A stretch of DNA of 28,864 nucleotides from an uncultured Phascolarctobacterium sp. GTDB lineage: Bacteria; Bacillota; Negativicutes; Acidaminococcales; Acidaminococcaceae. Position 1 is the stretch's first letter, and each line of letters opens with the position of its first letter. Location of the stretch: the NCBI GenBank assembly GCA_900553055.1, contig USBV01000002.1, positions 1-28,864 of the forward strand. Reading direction: 5' to 3'. The position numbers and the translations under genes were made by a program. Positions 17,397-23,887 of this stretch are shown in pieces. The notes beneath the pieces are model-generated. The model saw only the letters and a list, made by a program, of their open reading frames with translations, was not told the DNA's origin and made no database searches.

Positions 17397-17738
17397 CTAA
17401 AAATCAGTATACTTTTTGGCATTGCCATAGGCTTTAGCAACGGGATACTTTTTGTCATTCTCATCTAACTTATGCTTTACAATCTCATCTATGGGTAGCC
17501 CTAAATCATTAGCCATTAAAAAGCTATAGATTAATACATCTGCCAATTCCTCTTTAACCTTATCAATTTTAGTATCAACTGATAAATCCTGCCCAGACCA
17601 TTGGAATACTTCCAGTAATTCTGCGGCTTCAACCGATATGGAGATTGCTAAATCCTTTGGGTTATGAAACTGCTTCCAATCTCTGGCGTCCCTAAATGCA
17701 ACAATCTTTTCCTGAAGCGCTTTAATAGAATCACCCAC
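17397..17738 (-). CDS. MazG-like nucleotide pyrophosphohydrolase
   Basis: This small all-alpha NTP pyrophosphatase (113 residues) hydrolyses NTPs or dNTPs to monophosphates. The metal-binding pattern is visible as ISVEAAELLEVFQW (ExxE) followed about 25 residues later by KVKEELADVLIYSF (ExxD), as in RS21-C6/dCTPase-like MazG proteins. The frame is open to a GTG at 17760-17762, but GGGAGAG lies inside it, 5-6 bases before the GTG at 17736-17738, and this is the preferred start (MGDSIKALQEK). It is the first gene of an operon with the nuclease-helicase gene. NTP depletion by MazG-like enzymes is known from some stress and phage responses, so a joint defence role is an inference. Confidence 0.87.
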   Translation of the reverse strand: MGDSIKALQEKIVAFRDARDWKQFHNPKDLAISISVEAAELLEVFQWSGQDLSVDTKIDKVKEELADVLIYSFLMANDLGLPIDEIVKHKLDENDKKYPVAKAYGNAKKYTDF

Positions 17739-17773
17739 AATACTCTCTCCCTTCAATGGCACTTATTGCTTTA

Positions 17774-17802
17774 ATTATACGCTCACATAGTAAGCATCAC
17801 AA
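17774..17802 (-). promoter_or_regulatory. Promoter of the MazG/DUF2075 operon
   Basis: TTGTGA (17797-17802) and TATAAT (17774-17779) are 17 bases apart, directly downstream of the EFR1 gene. The start of transcription would be near 17767, leaving a leader of about 30 bases to the GTG start. Confidence 0.65.
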
Positions 17803-17808
17803 TCTTTT

Positions 17809-18585
17809 TTATTCCAGATAATATGTAAAAGCAGGCATTGCCTTCTTACAGCGCTCTTCAAAGCCTACTTGAGCCTTTTTGTATAATTCGCTGTGATAAT
17901 CTCTCGCGCCAACAGGGCACACACAAATACAAGAGCCACAGGCTATACACTTATCAGGATCAGTTTTGCTGGGGTCAGCTGCATCAATAGCCTTTACAGG
18001 ACAATCGGCCACACATTGCATGCATCTAATGCAGGTTTCGTCCCCATCAGGATAGAACGGTACCCCTTTAAAGGCAGCCGCATCATATGCTTTATCACCA
18101 TAAACCGTAATCTCTTTATCAGGTAAATTATCCCTATGCTTTAAGAGCTCCTTACACTTGTTTGCAAATACCTCCATAGCCTTATAATCATCCGCATTAG
18201 GGCGACCAAAGCCTACTTTGGGAAAAATAGAGTGTTCAGCAACAAAAGCACCTGCCGCAATAACCTTAAAGCCCTGTGCATGCAGTAAATCCTTAGCCTG
18301 TATCAACGCATTATCAAAATGGCGATTGCCGTAAACAGCCATAATTATGGCAGGCGTATTATTGCCCACCAAATTTTTGACAAGCTCCGCACAAAACTTG
18401 GGTATATACCCGCCATAAACAGGCATGGCAAACAGCAATGTATCCGCTTCCGTCATTTTTAAAGGCTTTCGATACTCTTCCCACAACCAGTTATAGGACT
18501 CACCCTCATTTGCCAATAGCCCCGCTACAAAATCCGCACACACACCAGTCCTACCATTAGCACTAAAAAACACATTGTAAAGCAT
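17809..18585 (-). CDS. EFR1-type flavodoxin/ferredoxin protein
   Basis: The 258-residue protein joins an N-terminal flavodoxin-like fold (LLFAMPVYGGYIPKFCAELVKNL) to a C-terminal bacterial ferredoxin domain with two 4Fe-4S motifs, CIRCMQCVADCP and CIACGSCICVCP, at about residues 185-225. This is the EFR1 family, found in many anaerobes; the electron partners are unknown. The start is ATG 18583-18585 with GGTGGGAG upstream. The stop at 17809 is 46 bases before the promoter region of the MazG operon, so the two are probably separate units. Confidence 0.88.
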   Translation of the reverse strand: MLYNVFFSANGRTGVCADFVAGLLANEGESYNWLWEEYRKPLKMTEADTLLFAMPVYGGYIPKFCAELVKNLVGNNTPAIIMAVYGNRHFDNALIQAKDLLHAQGFKVIAAGAFVAEHSIFPKVGFGRPNADDYKAMEVFANKCKELLKHRDNLPDKEITVYGDKAYDAAAFKGVPFYPDGDETCIRCMQCVADCPVKAIDAADPSKTDPDKCIACGSCICVCPVGARDYHSELYKKAQVGFEERCKKAMPAFTYYLE

Positions 18586-18601
18586 TCTTCTCCCACCTTT
18601 A

Positions 18602-18827
18602 CTAGAAGTTTAATTTATATCCATCCTTAGTTTCAACGAGTTCTCCAGACGCAATCCATTCATCCCAAGCCTTTTTTGCATGCCAGAATAAGAGCTCTTT
18701 CCTCTTCAAGGGACCTAGGCCTTCTACGAATACGTTTACTCTTCCTCAAAGCGACAGGCATTTCCTTATACTTTTCCCTTACATCATCTAACCATTGATC
18801 CATATCTACAACTCTTGCAATACTTAT
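18602..18827 (-). pseudogene. Decayed copy of the 73-aa gene at 19246-19467
   Basis: This stretch aligns base for base with the intact gene at 19246-19467, including its GGCAGGTGGTTTC ribosome-site region and the upstream TATAAT. The start codon is changed from ATG to ATA (18825-18827), and an extra C in the run at 18670-18671 shifts the frame. Both copies end in TAG. It is therefore a dead paralogue. Confidence 0.8.
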
Positions 18828-18935
18828 CGAAACCACCTGCCTCGTACTAACTACAATCGATTTAATACATTATAGCACAAAAAGAAACTCAAAATGAACT
18901 CAAAACTGTATCAAAATCGTATCATCCAGAAAATG

Positions 18936-18974
18936 AAAAATCCTCTGACTACTATATCTAGTAATCAGAGGATG
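18936..18974 (-). terminator. Terminator next to the relic rplL 3' end
   Basis: ATCCTCTGA (18940-18948) pairs with TCAGAGGAT (18965-18973), with an inner TACTA/TAGTA stem; on the minus strand a T-run follows (complement of 18936-18940). It has the same arrangement as the rplL terminator at 28066-28100, with two compensated base-pair changes. Confidence 0.8.
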
Positions 18975-18983
18975 AATTTCAGC

Positions 18984-19033
18984 AGTTAATAACTACCAAG
19001 TGCTGCTAGCGCAGCGGGCAATTATTTAATTTC
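18984..19033. repeat. 50-bp direct repeat, copy A (relic of rplL 3' end)
   Basis: This is identical at 49 of 50 positions to 28108-28157, including the last codons of rplL (GAAATTAAATAA on the minus strand). An in-frame TGA five codons upstream shows there is no gene ending here. It may be one end of an integrated element (attachment site). Confidence 0.8.
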
Positions 19034-19245
19034 GATAGTTCACGTCTGCGTATTCTGTTATCTATTTTATTTTCTTCCTATCTATTTAAATATTCCACTA
19101 TTTGCAACCTCGTACAAATATTTCCGAGACTCATTATTAGCAAAATATTACCAAAACACGCCAATCAGTAGTAAATTAGTAGCACGAAAAGGGCCTATAT
19201 TGAGCTAGTAGTTTTGTATAATTTTGATTGATTCAGGATTAATAT
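19034..19245. other. Intergenic stretch, nothing recognised
   Basis: AT-rich sequence between the relic rplL end and the 73-aa gene. I find no convincing ORF, hairpin or promoter. Confidence 0.4.
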
Positions 19246-19467
19246 CTAGCATAATTTATATCCATTCTTAGTTTCAACAAGCTCCCCGGAAGCAATCCAT
19301 TCATCCCAAGCTTTTTTACATGCCAGAATAAGGGTTCTTTCCTCTTCAGGAGACCTAGGCTTTCTACGAATACGTTTACCTTTCCTTACAGCAACAGGCA
19401 TTTCCTGATACTTTTCCCTAACATCATCTAACCATTGATCCATATCTACTACTTCTTCAATACTCAT
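19246..19467 (-). CDS. 73-aa hypothetical protein (intact copy)
   Basis: The product starts MSIEEVVDMDQWLDDVREKY, has a strongly basic middle (RKGKRIRRKPRSPEEE) and ends in a helical part (ACKKAWDEWIASGELVETK). I recognise no family; the size and charge would fit a small nucleic-acid-binding or antitoxin-like protein, but this is a guess. The frame extends to a GTG at 19489-19491, but AGGTGG lies 5 bases before the ATG at 19465-19467, which decides the start. TATAAT at 19509-19514 may be its -10 box; the -35 is weak. A decayed copy lies at 18602-18827 in the same orientation. Confidence 0.7.
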   Translation of the reverse strand: MSIEEVVDMDQWLDDVREKYQEMPVAVRKGKRIRRKPRSPEEERTLILACKKAWDEWIASGELVETKNGYKLC

Positions 19468-19800
19468 AGAAACCACCTGCCTCTCACTCACTACAATCGT
19501 TTTAATATATTATACCTCAAATCTCATTATTGCACTTACTAGGATCCCTAAATCTTGTTTGTCACTTAGTGGTGTACCAAGGAGATAATCCTACAGTCAT
19601 TACTATTATATCATATATTGCATCTAATGAGATAGCACCATCGTCCATTCGTTTCAACCTTACTTATTCATCGTACTATCCAAGGATACACATCAAAAGA
19701 CTTTATAATTAAACACATCAATATTGTTACCAAAAAAAGTGAAAAAGTGATTTTTAAAGTAAAAAAGTTAAATTTCGTAATGTCAAATGTCATTATAGAA

Positions 19801-19843
19801 TACGTAAAACCGCTTATGACCAGGTCACAAGCGGTTTTACGTA
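19801..19843. repeat. 43-nt near-perfect hairpin upstream of the 121-aa gene
   Basis: Fifteen bases (TACGTAAAACCGCTT, 19801-19815) are perfectly repeated in inverted form at 19829-19843, and the centre TGACC-A-GGTCA continues the symmetry with one A-C mismatch. It lies about 45 bases before the start codon at 19890. It could be a bidirectional terminator (AAGCGGTTTTAC on the right arm) or a leader structure. 19515-19800 holds AT-rich sequence without a gene that I can support. Confidence 0.75.
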
Positions 19844-19889
19844 TAAATAATGTTGTAATCAAAAAATATATAAAAAGGAGCTTCTTAAA

Positions 19890-20255
19890 ATGCAAAAATT
19901 TTTAACAACCAGTAACAAAGAAATCTATTATCAACCTCTTCAAATTGTTGTTATTGACACTGAGCTCTTGCCTGAATACACGCTGAAGGAAATTAGAACC
20001 TTGATTACAATCGCAGCAAAAAAATATGATACTCATATCGTTCTCAGCGAGTTCACCTATGCTGACATGGATTGCATTCTGGAAGTAGATATTTCAATTT
20101 CTAGCGAAAGTAACGTAAATTGTACATATGCTCTAAATTTCCTACGAGATAATATCAGCGTACTTTTTCCCTATGCAGAGTTGCTGACTGAGCCCAATGA
20201 ACAAAGCCTTCAGGGTGTTAAGCGCGACTGGAATTCTAATAGCTTAAATCCTTAA
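19890..20255 (+). CDS. 121-aa hypothetical protein
   Basis: The start is ATG with AAAAGGAG about 8 bases upstream. The product (MQKFLTTSNKEIYYQPLQ...) looks like a soluble alpha/beta protein, with a hydrophobic strand LQIVVIDTELL, a helix TLKEIRTLITIAAKKY and acidic Ile-rich strands. I recognise no family. The next gene starts 20 bases downstream with its own strong ribosome site, so the two are probably cotranscribed and their products may work together. Confidence 0.65.
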   Translation: MQKFLTTSNKEIYYQPLQIVVIDTELLPEYTLKEIRTLITIAAKKYDTHIVLSEFTYADMDCILEVDISISSESNVNCTYALNFLRDNISVLFPYAELLTEPNEQSLQGVKRDWNSNSLNP

Positions 20256-20275
20256 TAACCAAGGAGGAAAAACTT

Positions 20276-20728
20276 ATGAACAATGACTTCTACGAACAAC
20301 TTGATTTTTTTGACAAACTTACAAAACACCTCGAAGGAATCAATCTGCCAGTTGATTTTGACGAACAAGGTAATACTCTTTCGGTTAACCTTGGCAATGA
20401 CCAAGGCCGCCATTTAGTGCTGGTAGTAACACGCATCAATGATGGCTCAAGGCTCATGCTTTTTACAGGCTTCCCCTTCGTTCCTAATAGCGAAAACTGG
20501 CTTAGTCTTAACAACTTTAGCTCATACCTATGCTATTCAAAAGCTGTCGCCGCTAGGTATGACCCTAAGGATAGTCAAAGGTTAGAAATAGTTCTATAAA
20601 CCGATATTTATGATGCTTACGAGCCTAGCGAACAAGTATATTACAGCATTTTCAATTTCATAGAATTCTACAAATCTCTCCGGTCTGATCTCGAAAAGCT
20701 AACCTCTAGCATAATTTTGCTTAGTTAG
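20276..20728 (+). pseudogene. YbjN-like gene interrupted by an in-frame TAA at 20597-20599
   Basis: The ORF from ATG 20276 (AAGGAGG upstream) encodes 107 residues up to TAA at 20597-20599. The same frame then stays open for another 42 codons to TAG (20726-20728), and this part reads like protein (TDIYDAYEPSEQVYYSIFNF, then IEFYKSLRSDLEKL). The whole resembles the YbjN fold: a helix, strands with LVVTRINDGSRLMLF, a LNNFSSYLCYSKAVAARYD segment, and a C-terminal helix EFYKSLRSDLEKL supplied only by the part after the stop. YbjN-like proteins have chaperone-like or sensory roles. I take it as a nonsense mutation; stop-codon readthrough or an assembly base error are alternatives. Confidence 0.6.
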
Positions 20729-20770
20729 CAACCTATATAGCAAATTAACTCTATACTATTTTAGAGAAAG

Positions 20771-20835
20771 CAAAATAAAAATCACGCTGCTATAGAGTCG
20801 ACGCGGCTACAATTGCCGTTAGAACTATAGCAGCG
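20771..20835 (-). terminator. Terminator after the tRNA-like gene
   Basis: A perfect 11-bp inverted repeat (CGCTGCTATAG, 20785-20795, and CTATAGCAGCG, 20825-20835) encloses a smaller CGGC/GCCG hairpin. On the minus strand it is followed by TGATTTTTATTTTG. It lies 7 bases after the tRNA-like sequence. Confidence 0.75.
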
Positions 20836-20842
20836 CTCTATA

Positions 20843-20920
20843 TTACCGTATGCAGGATTCGAACCTACTGTCCCGTCCTAGTCCCATACTAGGTGCTGTT
20901 CCATCAGCGTATCTACGGCA
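20843..20920 (-). tRNA. Degenerate tRNA-Pro(UGG)-like gene
   Basis: On the minus strand a 7-bp acceptor pairing TGCCGTA/TACGGTA (one G-T), a D-arm GCTG-ATGGAA-CAGC, an anticodon arm CCTAG-TATGGGA-CTAGG and a T-arm GTAGG-TTCGAAT-CCTGC are in the right order. The anticodon would be TGG (Pro), with G37 as in tRNA-Pro, but position 33 is A instead of the universal T. There are five bases between acceptor and D-stem instead of two, the variable loop is 8 bases, one base is extra before the 3' acceptor strand, and no CCA is encoded. It is probably a pseudo-tRNA or a tRNA-like RNA. It lies 58 bases after the PARG gene and is followed by a terminator. Confidence 0.5.
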
Positions 20921-20978
20921 ATATCAAACTTAAGTCTGTAAAGCATAATCTTAATACCGCTTACAGCCATATAAAGCA

Positions 20979-21995
20979 TCAATGTTCCTGAATCAAAACC
21001 ATTTTTCTTGCATGATCGATGTCTTGTCTAAGCTCAGCAAAATTACAACCTAAACAACTATGAACCGCCTCACATCTGCCACATTTTTGTCTTACTATCT
21101 GTTCTATTGCTCGAAGGTGCTCTAATATTTCCCTGTTTTCATTTTTACGTAGCAACATGTAATCGGTATGCTGATTTTTCACCAGAACATCCTTAAAAGC
21201 CTTAAAGTTATACGGACTCTTTATGATCGCAAATCTTATTTCATCAAATAAGGCTGCAAATCCTTCGTCTACCAATACCTTACGAAAGTATCCAGCCACA
21301 TCATAGGGATCATGCCGAAAGGCACCACACCCCCATGCTCCCAGTACAAGATTCCGATAACCTTCCTTAACAGCCACAGCTAAGTAATGCCTAATTCTCC
21401 AAAGCATTATTCTGGTCAGTTCGTTCTTATCAACAGCATGGCCAATATTCCTCAAATTAGGTGCAGGAATTGTACCTACAGCAACAGTATATGGTCTTTC
21501 TAATAGTTGCAATTCAGAATCTCTAAAAACGCATACATTAGGCGACACCAGCATATAATCTGAATGCATTGGTGATTGCAATCCCCTATTATAATCATAA
21601 TACACTTGTGCCTTCGTAGAAGTTAAAGAAGCATATAGGGTACTGCATCTGCATAAAGATTCTTCCTGTGCATGAGCTCCCGTCAAAAAACCTCCTCCTT
21701 TATGGGTTGCCGAAGCAAAATTCATAACTAATGGATTATCCATATCGCGAGCAGCTTCGAAAGAATCACTATCAACAACTTCGATTCTTGCCATATTTTC
21801 TTTCTTTTCTCTCACTGCTGGTTGAGAATAATCATAGTAAATCTTACTAACATCCTTTGGAGAGAAAGCATACGCCTCTGTGAATAGCTGGTTATCCTTT
21901 TTGCTTAAATATATAGTAGACTTACCAATCTCATAACTGCCCACCTGGGTTATTCTCTGTGTTTCTTCCGCAATTCTCATTAATCTGTAATCCAT
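20979..21995 (-). CDS. Bacterial PARG-type ADP-ribose glycohydrolase (TIGR02452/DUF2263) with Cys4 tail
   Basis: The family removes ADP-ribose from modified macromolecules through a macrodomain. The signature is complete: NFASATHKGGGFLTGAHAQEE, with GGG at 100-102 and the catalytic QEE at 110-112, followed by SLCRCSTLYASL. A second typical segment, LGAWGCGAFRHDPYDVAGYF, is at about 218-237. The C-terminus has a tail with C305-x2-C308-x5-C314-x2-C317, which looks like a small zinc-binding module and is not part of the usual domain as I know it. The start is ATG 21993-21995 with GGACGGAGG upstream. The target (protein, DNA or RNA) is unknown; an RNA target is suggested only by the tRNA-like gene that follows. 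Confidence 0.85.
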   Translation of the reverse strand: MDYRLMRIAEETQRITQVGSYEIGKSTIYLSKKDNQLFTEAYAFSPKDVSKIYYDYSQPAVREKKENMARIEVVDSDSFEAARDMDNPLVMNFASATHKGGGFLTGAHAQEESLCRCSTLYASLTSTKAQVYYDYNRGLQSPMHSDYMLVSPNVCVFRDSELQLLERPYTVAVGTIPAPNLRNIGHAVDKNELTRIMLWRIRHYLAVAVKEGYRNLVLGAWGCGAFRHDPYDVAGYFRKVLVDEGFAALFDEIRFAIIKSPYNFKAFKDVLVKNQHTDYMLLRKNENREILEHLRAIEQIVRQKCGRCEAVHSCLGCNFAELRQDIDHARKMVLIQEH

Positions 21996-22082
21996 CCTTA
22001 TACCTCCGTCCTTAATATCAAAACTATAACCTAACGCATATATGATGCATTACAATTCTATAGCTACCCTATAAATCCCTGC

Positions 22083-22378
22083 AAAAAAAGAGGTGCTGCC
22101 GTGCTTGGCACCCTATAATGAACGCACTCGTTGTCAAGCGACCGCATGCCAAAGGCAAGCACGAGATTTCCGGCAGTCAACCTCTTCATATATAACAGTC
22201 ACATTTTCTCAGGCCATCTAGGGTTCATTCCTGGTGGGCTCCCAAGCAAAATGCTCTGTTATAGCTAATATAGCACTATTTCAATAGTATATCGGATACT
22301 TCTGCTAATGCTGTTTCCTCTTCCCGCCAAATAATACTAGGTCAGCTGAGGATGTTCTCCCTACATCAGAAAGCTGGT
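22083..22378 (-). ncRNA. Large structured RNA candidate with terminator
   Basis: About 300 bases without a gene contain nested complementary segments on the minus strand. A rod is formed by CTGAG/CTCAG (22346-22350 with 22208-22212), a symmetric 5-base internal loop, CTAG/CTAG (22337-22340 with 22218-22221) and GGCGGG/CCCACC (22323-22328 with 22233-22238). A second domain (22089-22185) pairs AGAGGT, CTGCCG and TGCTTG with ACCTCT, CGGCAG and CAAGCA and runs directly into seven T (22083-22089), an intrinsic terminator. TATAAT at 22385-22390 may be the -10. It looks 6S-like in its long rod, but I cannot match it to a known family. Confidence 0.55.
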
Positions 22379-22464
22379 ACTTTCATTATACAATCATACT
22401 CCTATTTAATCGTGGAAAAAAAGTTGCTAAGCTTCCCAATCTTACAGAAAAACCTTTCATATCA

Positions 22465-22950
22465 CTAACACATAAACTCTTCCCCTATGCACCGATGCAT
22501 ATCCCCTATATGAAAAACAACACTTGCGTCATCCGTGGAATATGTAATCTCGTATAATAAATCCACCCATTTATTACTACTATTCACAAACTCATTAAAC
22601 TCTTCCTGACTATCAAAAACGCCCCCATCTTCAAAATCAAATTCCTCTGTTTCAAAATTAAAAACACCATATGCTTCGCCATTGATTAACGCATAAACAG
22701 CTTCTTTTCCATACTCGTAACATAGCACCTTGGCTGTACAATCGCTCGTATCTTTATAGGTTCTTAACATCACTGGTACTATGGCTATGATTCGTGTTTC
22801 TCCTTCCACCAAACCATCCTCGTCACAAGGCGAGCCAGCATAGTATTTCCCATTCCAATCAAAATCTGTAAAGCAGTAGTATTGTTTCGTTTTATCATCT
22901 TGAACAATATGCAGCTTTCTTTTGCTTTCTAAATCTATTAAATTTAGCAT
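22465..22950 (-). CDS. 161-aa hypothetical protein, third gene of the alpha-CTD operon
   Basis: The product is acidic and soluble (MLNLIDLESKRKLHIVQDD...), with repeated beta-type segments such as YYCFTDFDWNGKYYAG, ETRIIAIVPVMLRTYKD and YALINGEAYGVFNFETEEFDFEDGG. I recognise no family. The frame extends to a TTG at 22963-22965, but AAGGG lies 8 bases before the ATG at 22948-22950, which is chosen. It follows the 88-aa gene by 26 bases and is the last gene of the operon; the structured RNA at 22083-22378 follows. Confidence 0.65.
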   Translation of the reverse strand: MLNLIDLESKRKLHIVQDDKTKQYYCFTDFDWNGKYYAGSPCDEDGLVEGETRIIAIVPVMLRTYKDTSDCTAKVLCYEYGKEAVYALINGEAYGVFNFETEEFDFEDGGVFDSQEEFNEFVNSSNKWVDLLYEITYSTDDASVVFHIGDMHRCIGEEFMC

Positions 22951-22976
22951 ATTCTTACCCTTCAATACACTATTAA

Positions 22977-23243
22977 TTACCTATTACGCTTATCTTTGCA
23001 CTTTTCACTAGCTTCTTGCAGTAACTTAGCTACAGACGGCACAAAATCTATAGGAATAGAGAAGGTTCTGCTTGGACCCCCATCAATATATTTAGTAATA
23101 AGGATATAATACCCACCACTATATCGACATTTTGCTAAGGATGTTTTAAAACCATAGCTATCATATAAATCGAAGATTGATCCTAACTCTTCCTCATTGA
23201 TAAATTTTGATTTCTTATCTTCATAATAATTTTTCATAGTCAT
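22977..23243 (-). CDS. 88-aa protein with a module shared with the 223-aa protein
   Basis: The product contains, at about residues 32-68, a module with the pattern aromatic-x-T-x-L, two strands (GYYILITKY) and SIPIDFV, which recurs twice in the protein at 24593-25264. The ending VPSVAKLLQEA is probably a helix packing on these strands, like the strands-then-helix order of PC4-type domains; that comparison is inference. Two close ATGs are possible (23241-23243 and 23235-23237), served by AAAGGAG and GAAGG respectively. It lies 20 bases after the alpha-CTD gene and 26 before the 161-aa gene. Confidence 0.65.
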   Translation of the reverse strand: MTMKNYYEDKKSKFINEEELGSIFDLYDSYGFKTSLAKCRYSGGYYILITKYIDGGPSRTFSIPIDFVPSVAKLLQEASEKCKDKRNR

Positions 23244-23263
23244 CCTTCTACATCTCCTTTTTA

Positions 23264-23656
23264 TTATAGTATTTTTAATTCATAACCCATATTACGAAGC
23301 TTTTCTTTAACCTCTTCCACCGTCTTTTTGCCCATGTTGCGCAGTTTGGATAACTCTTCCTCACTCATAGCACACAGCTCTCCTATCGTCGTAACCCCAG
23401 CCCTTTGCAAACAGTGCTCCGCCCTTGCTGAAAGCTCCAATATGTCTATGGATGCATCACCACATGTTGAGCTACCTTGTAAGCTAACAGTATCACTTTT
23501 GCCGCCTGGGTTCTTTTTTACATCGCTACTACTGCTTTTGATGCCAAAAACAACCTCTAGCCATTCCTCCTCATTTAATTTGCATAAAGGCACTTTCAAC
23601 CCCTTTAATGTCAACTTTGCAAAATCTTCACGCACGCCATTTTCCACATATCTCAT
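23264..23656 (-). CDS. Free-standing RNA polymerase alpha-CTD-like protein
   Basis: Residues about 69-128 of this 130-residue protein are a clear RNA polymerase alpha C-terminal domain: LELSARAEHCLQRAGVTT, then IGELCAMSEEELSKLRNMG and KKTVEEVKEKLRNMGYEL. Compared with the E. coli domain, the DNA-binding residues R265, C269 and K298 are kept (R78, C82, K111), while N268 is replaced by His. The alpha N-terminal domain is absent; instead residues 1-40 form a short unknown region (LKGLKVPLCKLNEEEW) and 40-66 a Ser/Gly linker. It could bind UP-element-like DNA or a regulator without being in the polymerase. The gene is first in a three-gene operon and directly follows the tandem leader RNA; GGGGG lies 5 bases before the ATG. 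Confidence 0.8.
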   Translation of the reverse strand: MRYVENGVREDFAKLTLKGLKVPLCKLNEEEWLEVVFGIKSSSSDVKKNPGGKSDTVSLQGSSTCGDASIDILELSARAEHCLQRAGVTTIGELCAMSEEELSKLRNMGKKTVEEVKEKLRNMGYELKIL

Positions 23657-23675
23657 GAGAACCCCCTAGAGAAAC

Positions 23676-23766
23676 AAAAAACCCCTGAGTTTTCGTCCTC
23701 AGGTTAACGCTCACTTAGCAGCTAGCACTTCACAGGACCGTGCATCCTCCTGTGATGGATGATTCT
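23676..23766 (-). ncRNA. Leader RNA element, copy 2 (pseudoknot plus terminator)
   Basis: On the minus strand CATCC pairs with GGATG and TCACAGGA with TCCTGTGA in interleaved order, the arrangement of an H-type pseudoknot with connecting loops of 1, 0 and 5 bases. A conserved core, GTGCTAGCTGCTAAGTGAGC, follows, and then a terminator (CCTGAG/CTCAGG, 23684-23703) with TTTTTT at 23676-23681. It ends 20 bases before the alpha-CTD start codon and is the second of two copies spaced 110 bases apart. Confidence 0.7.
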
Positions 23767-23784
23767 TTAATTATAAAAATATAC

Positions 23785-23876
23785 AAAAAATCCCTGAGCA
23801 TCACGTCCTCAGGTTACGCTCACTTAGCAGCTAGCACTTCGCAGAACTTTCGCGTCCTCATGCGATAGACGATTCA
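23785..23876 (-). ncRNA. Leader RNA element, copy 1 (pseudoknot plus terminator)
   Basis: It has the same layout as copy 2: CGTCT with GGACG and TCGCA with TGCGA, interleaved, then the identical 20-base core and a terminator (CCTGAG/CTCAGG, 23793-23813) with six T (23785-23790). Compared with copy 2 the stems differ at paired positions (A-T to G-C in both stems, C-G to T-G in one), so the pairing is kept although the bases change. It begins within about 10 bases of the predicted transcription start. Confidence 0.7.
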
Positions 23877-23887
23877 TTTACATTTAT

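Noticed and set aside
18984..19033. Shared GCTAGC-containing motif between the rplL 3' repeats and the leader RNA core as a common family
   Set aside because: Only about 11 bases agree, and they are centred on a short palindrome; this is too little to claim homology.
22083..22378. Retron, SRP RNA, tmRNA or RNase P RNA
   Set aside because: No reverse transcriptase is nearby, and the hallmark conserved bases of SRP, tmRNA and RNase P are not found.
22465..23656. Type III toxin gene (ToxN/CptN) behind the tandem RNA
   Set aside because: None of the three downstream proteins shows ToxN-like sequence; only the genetic layout is similar.
23676..23880. Hammerhead ribozyme in the leader repeats (GGACGAAAA resembles its core)
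   Set aside because: CTGANGA is missing at the right place, and the GACGAAAA of copy 2 is simply a terminator loop not shared by copy 1.
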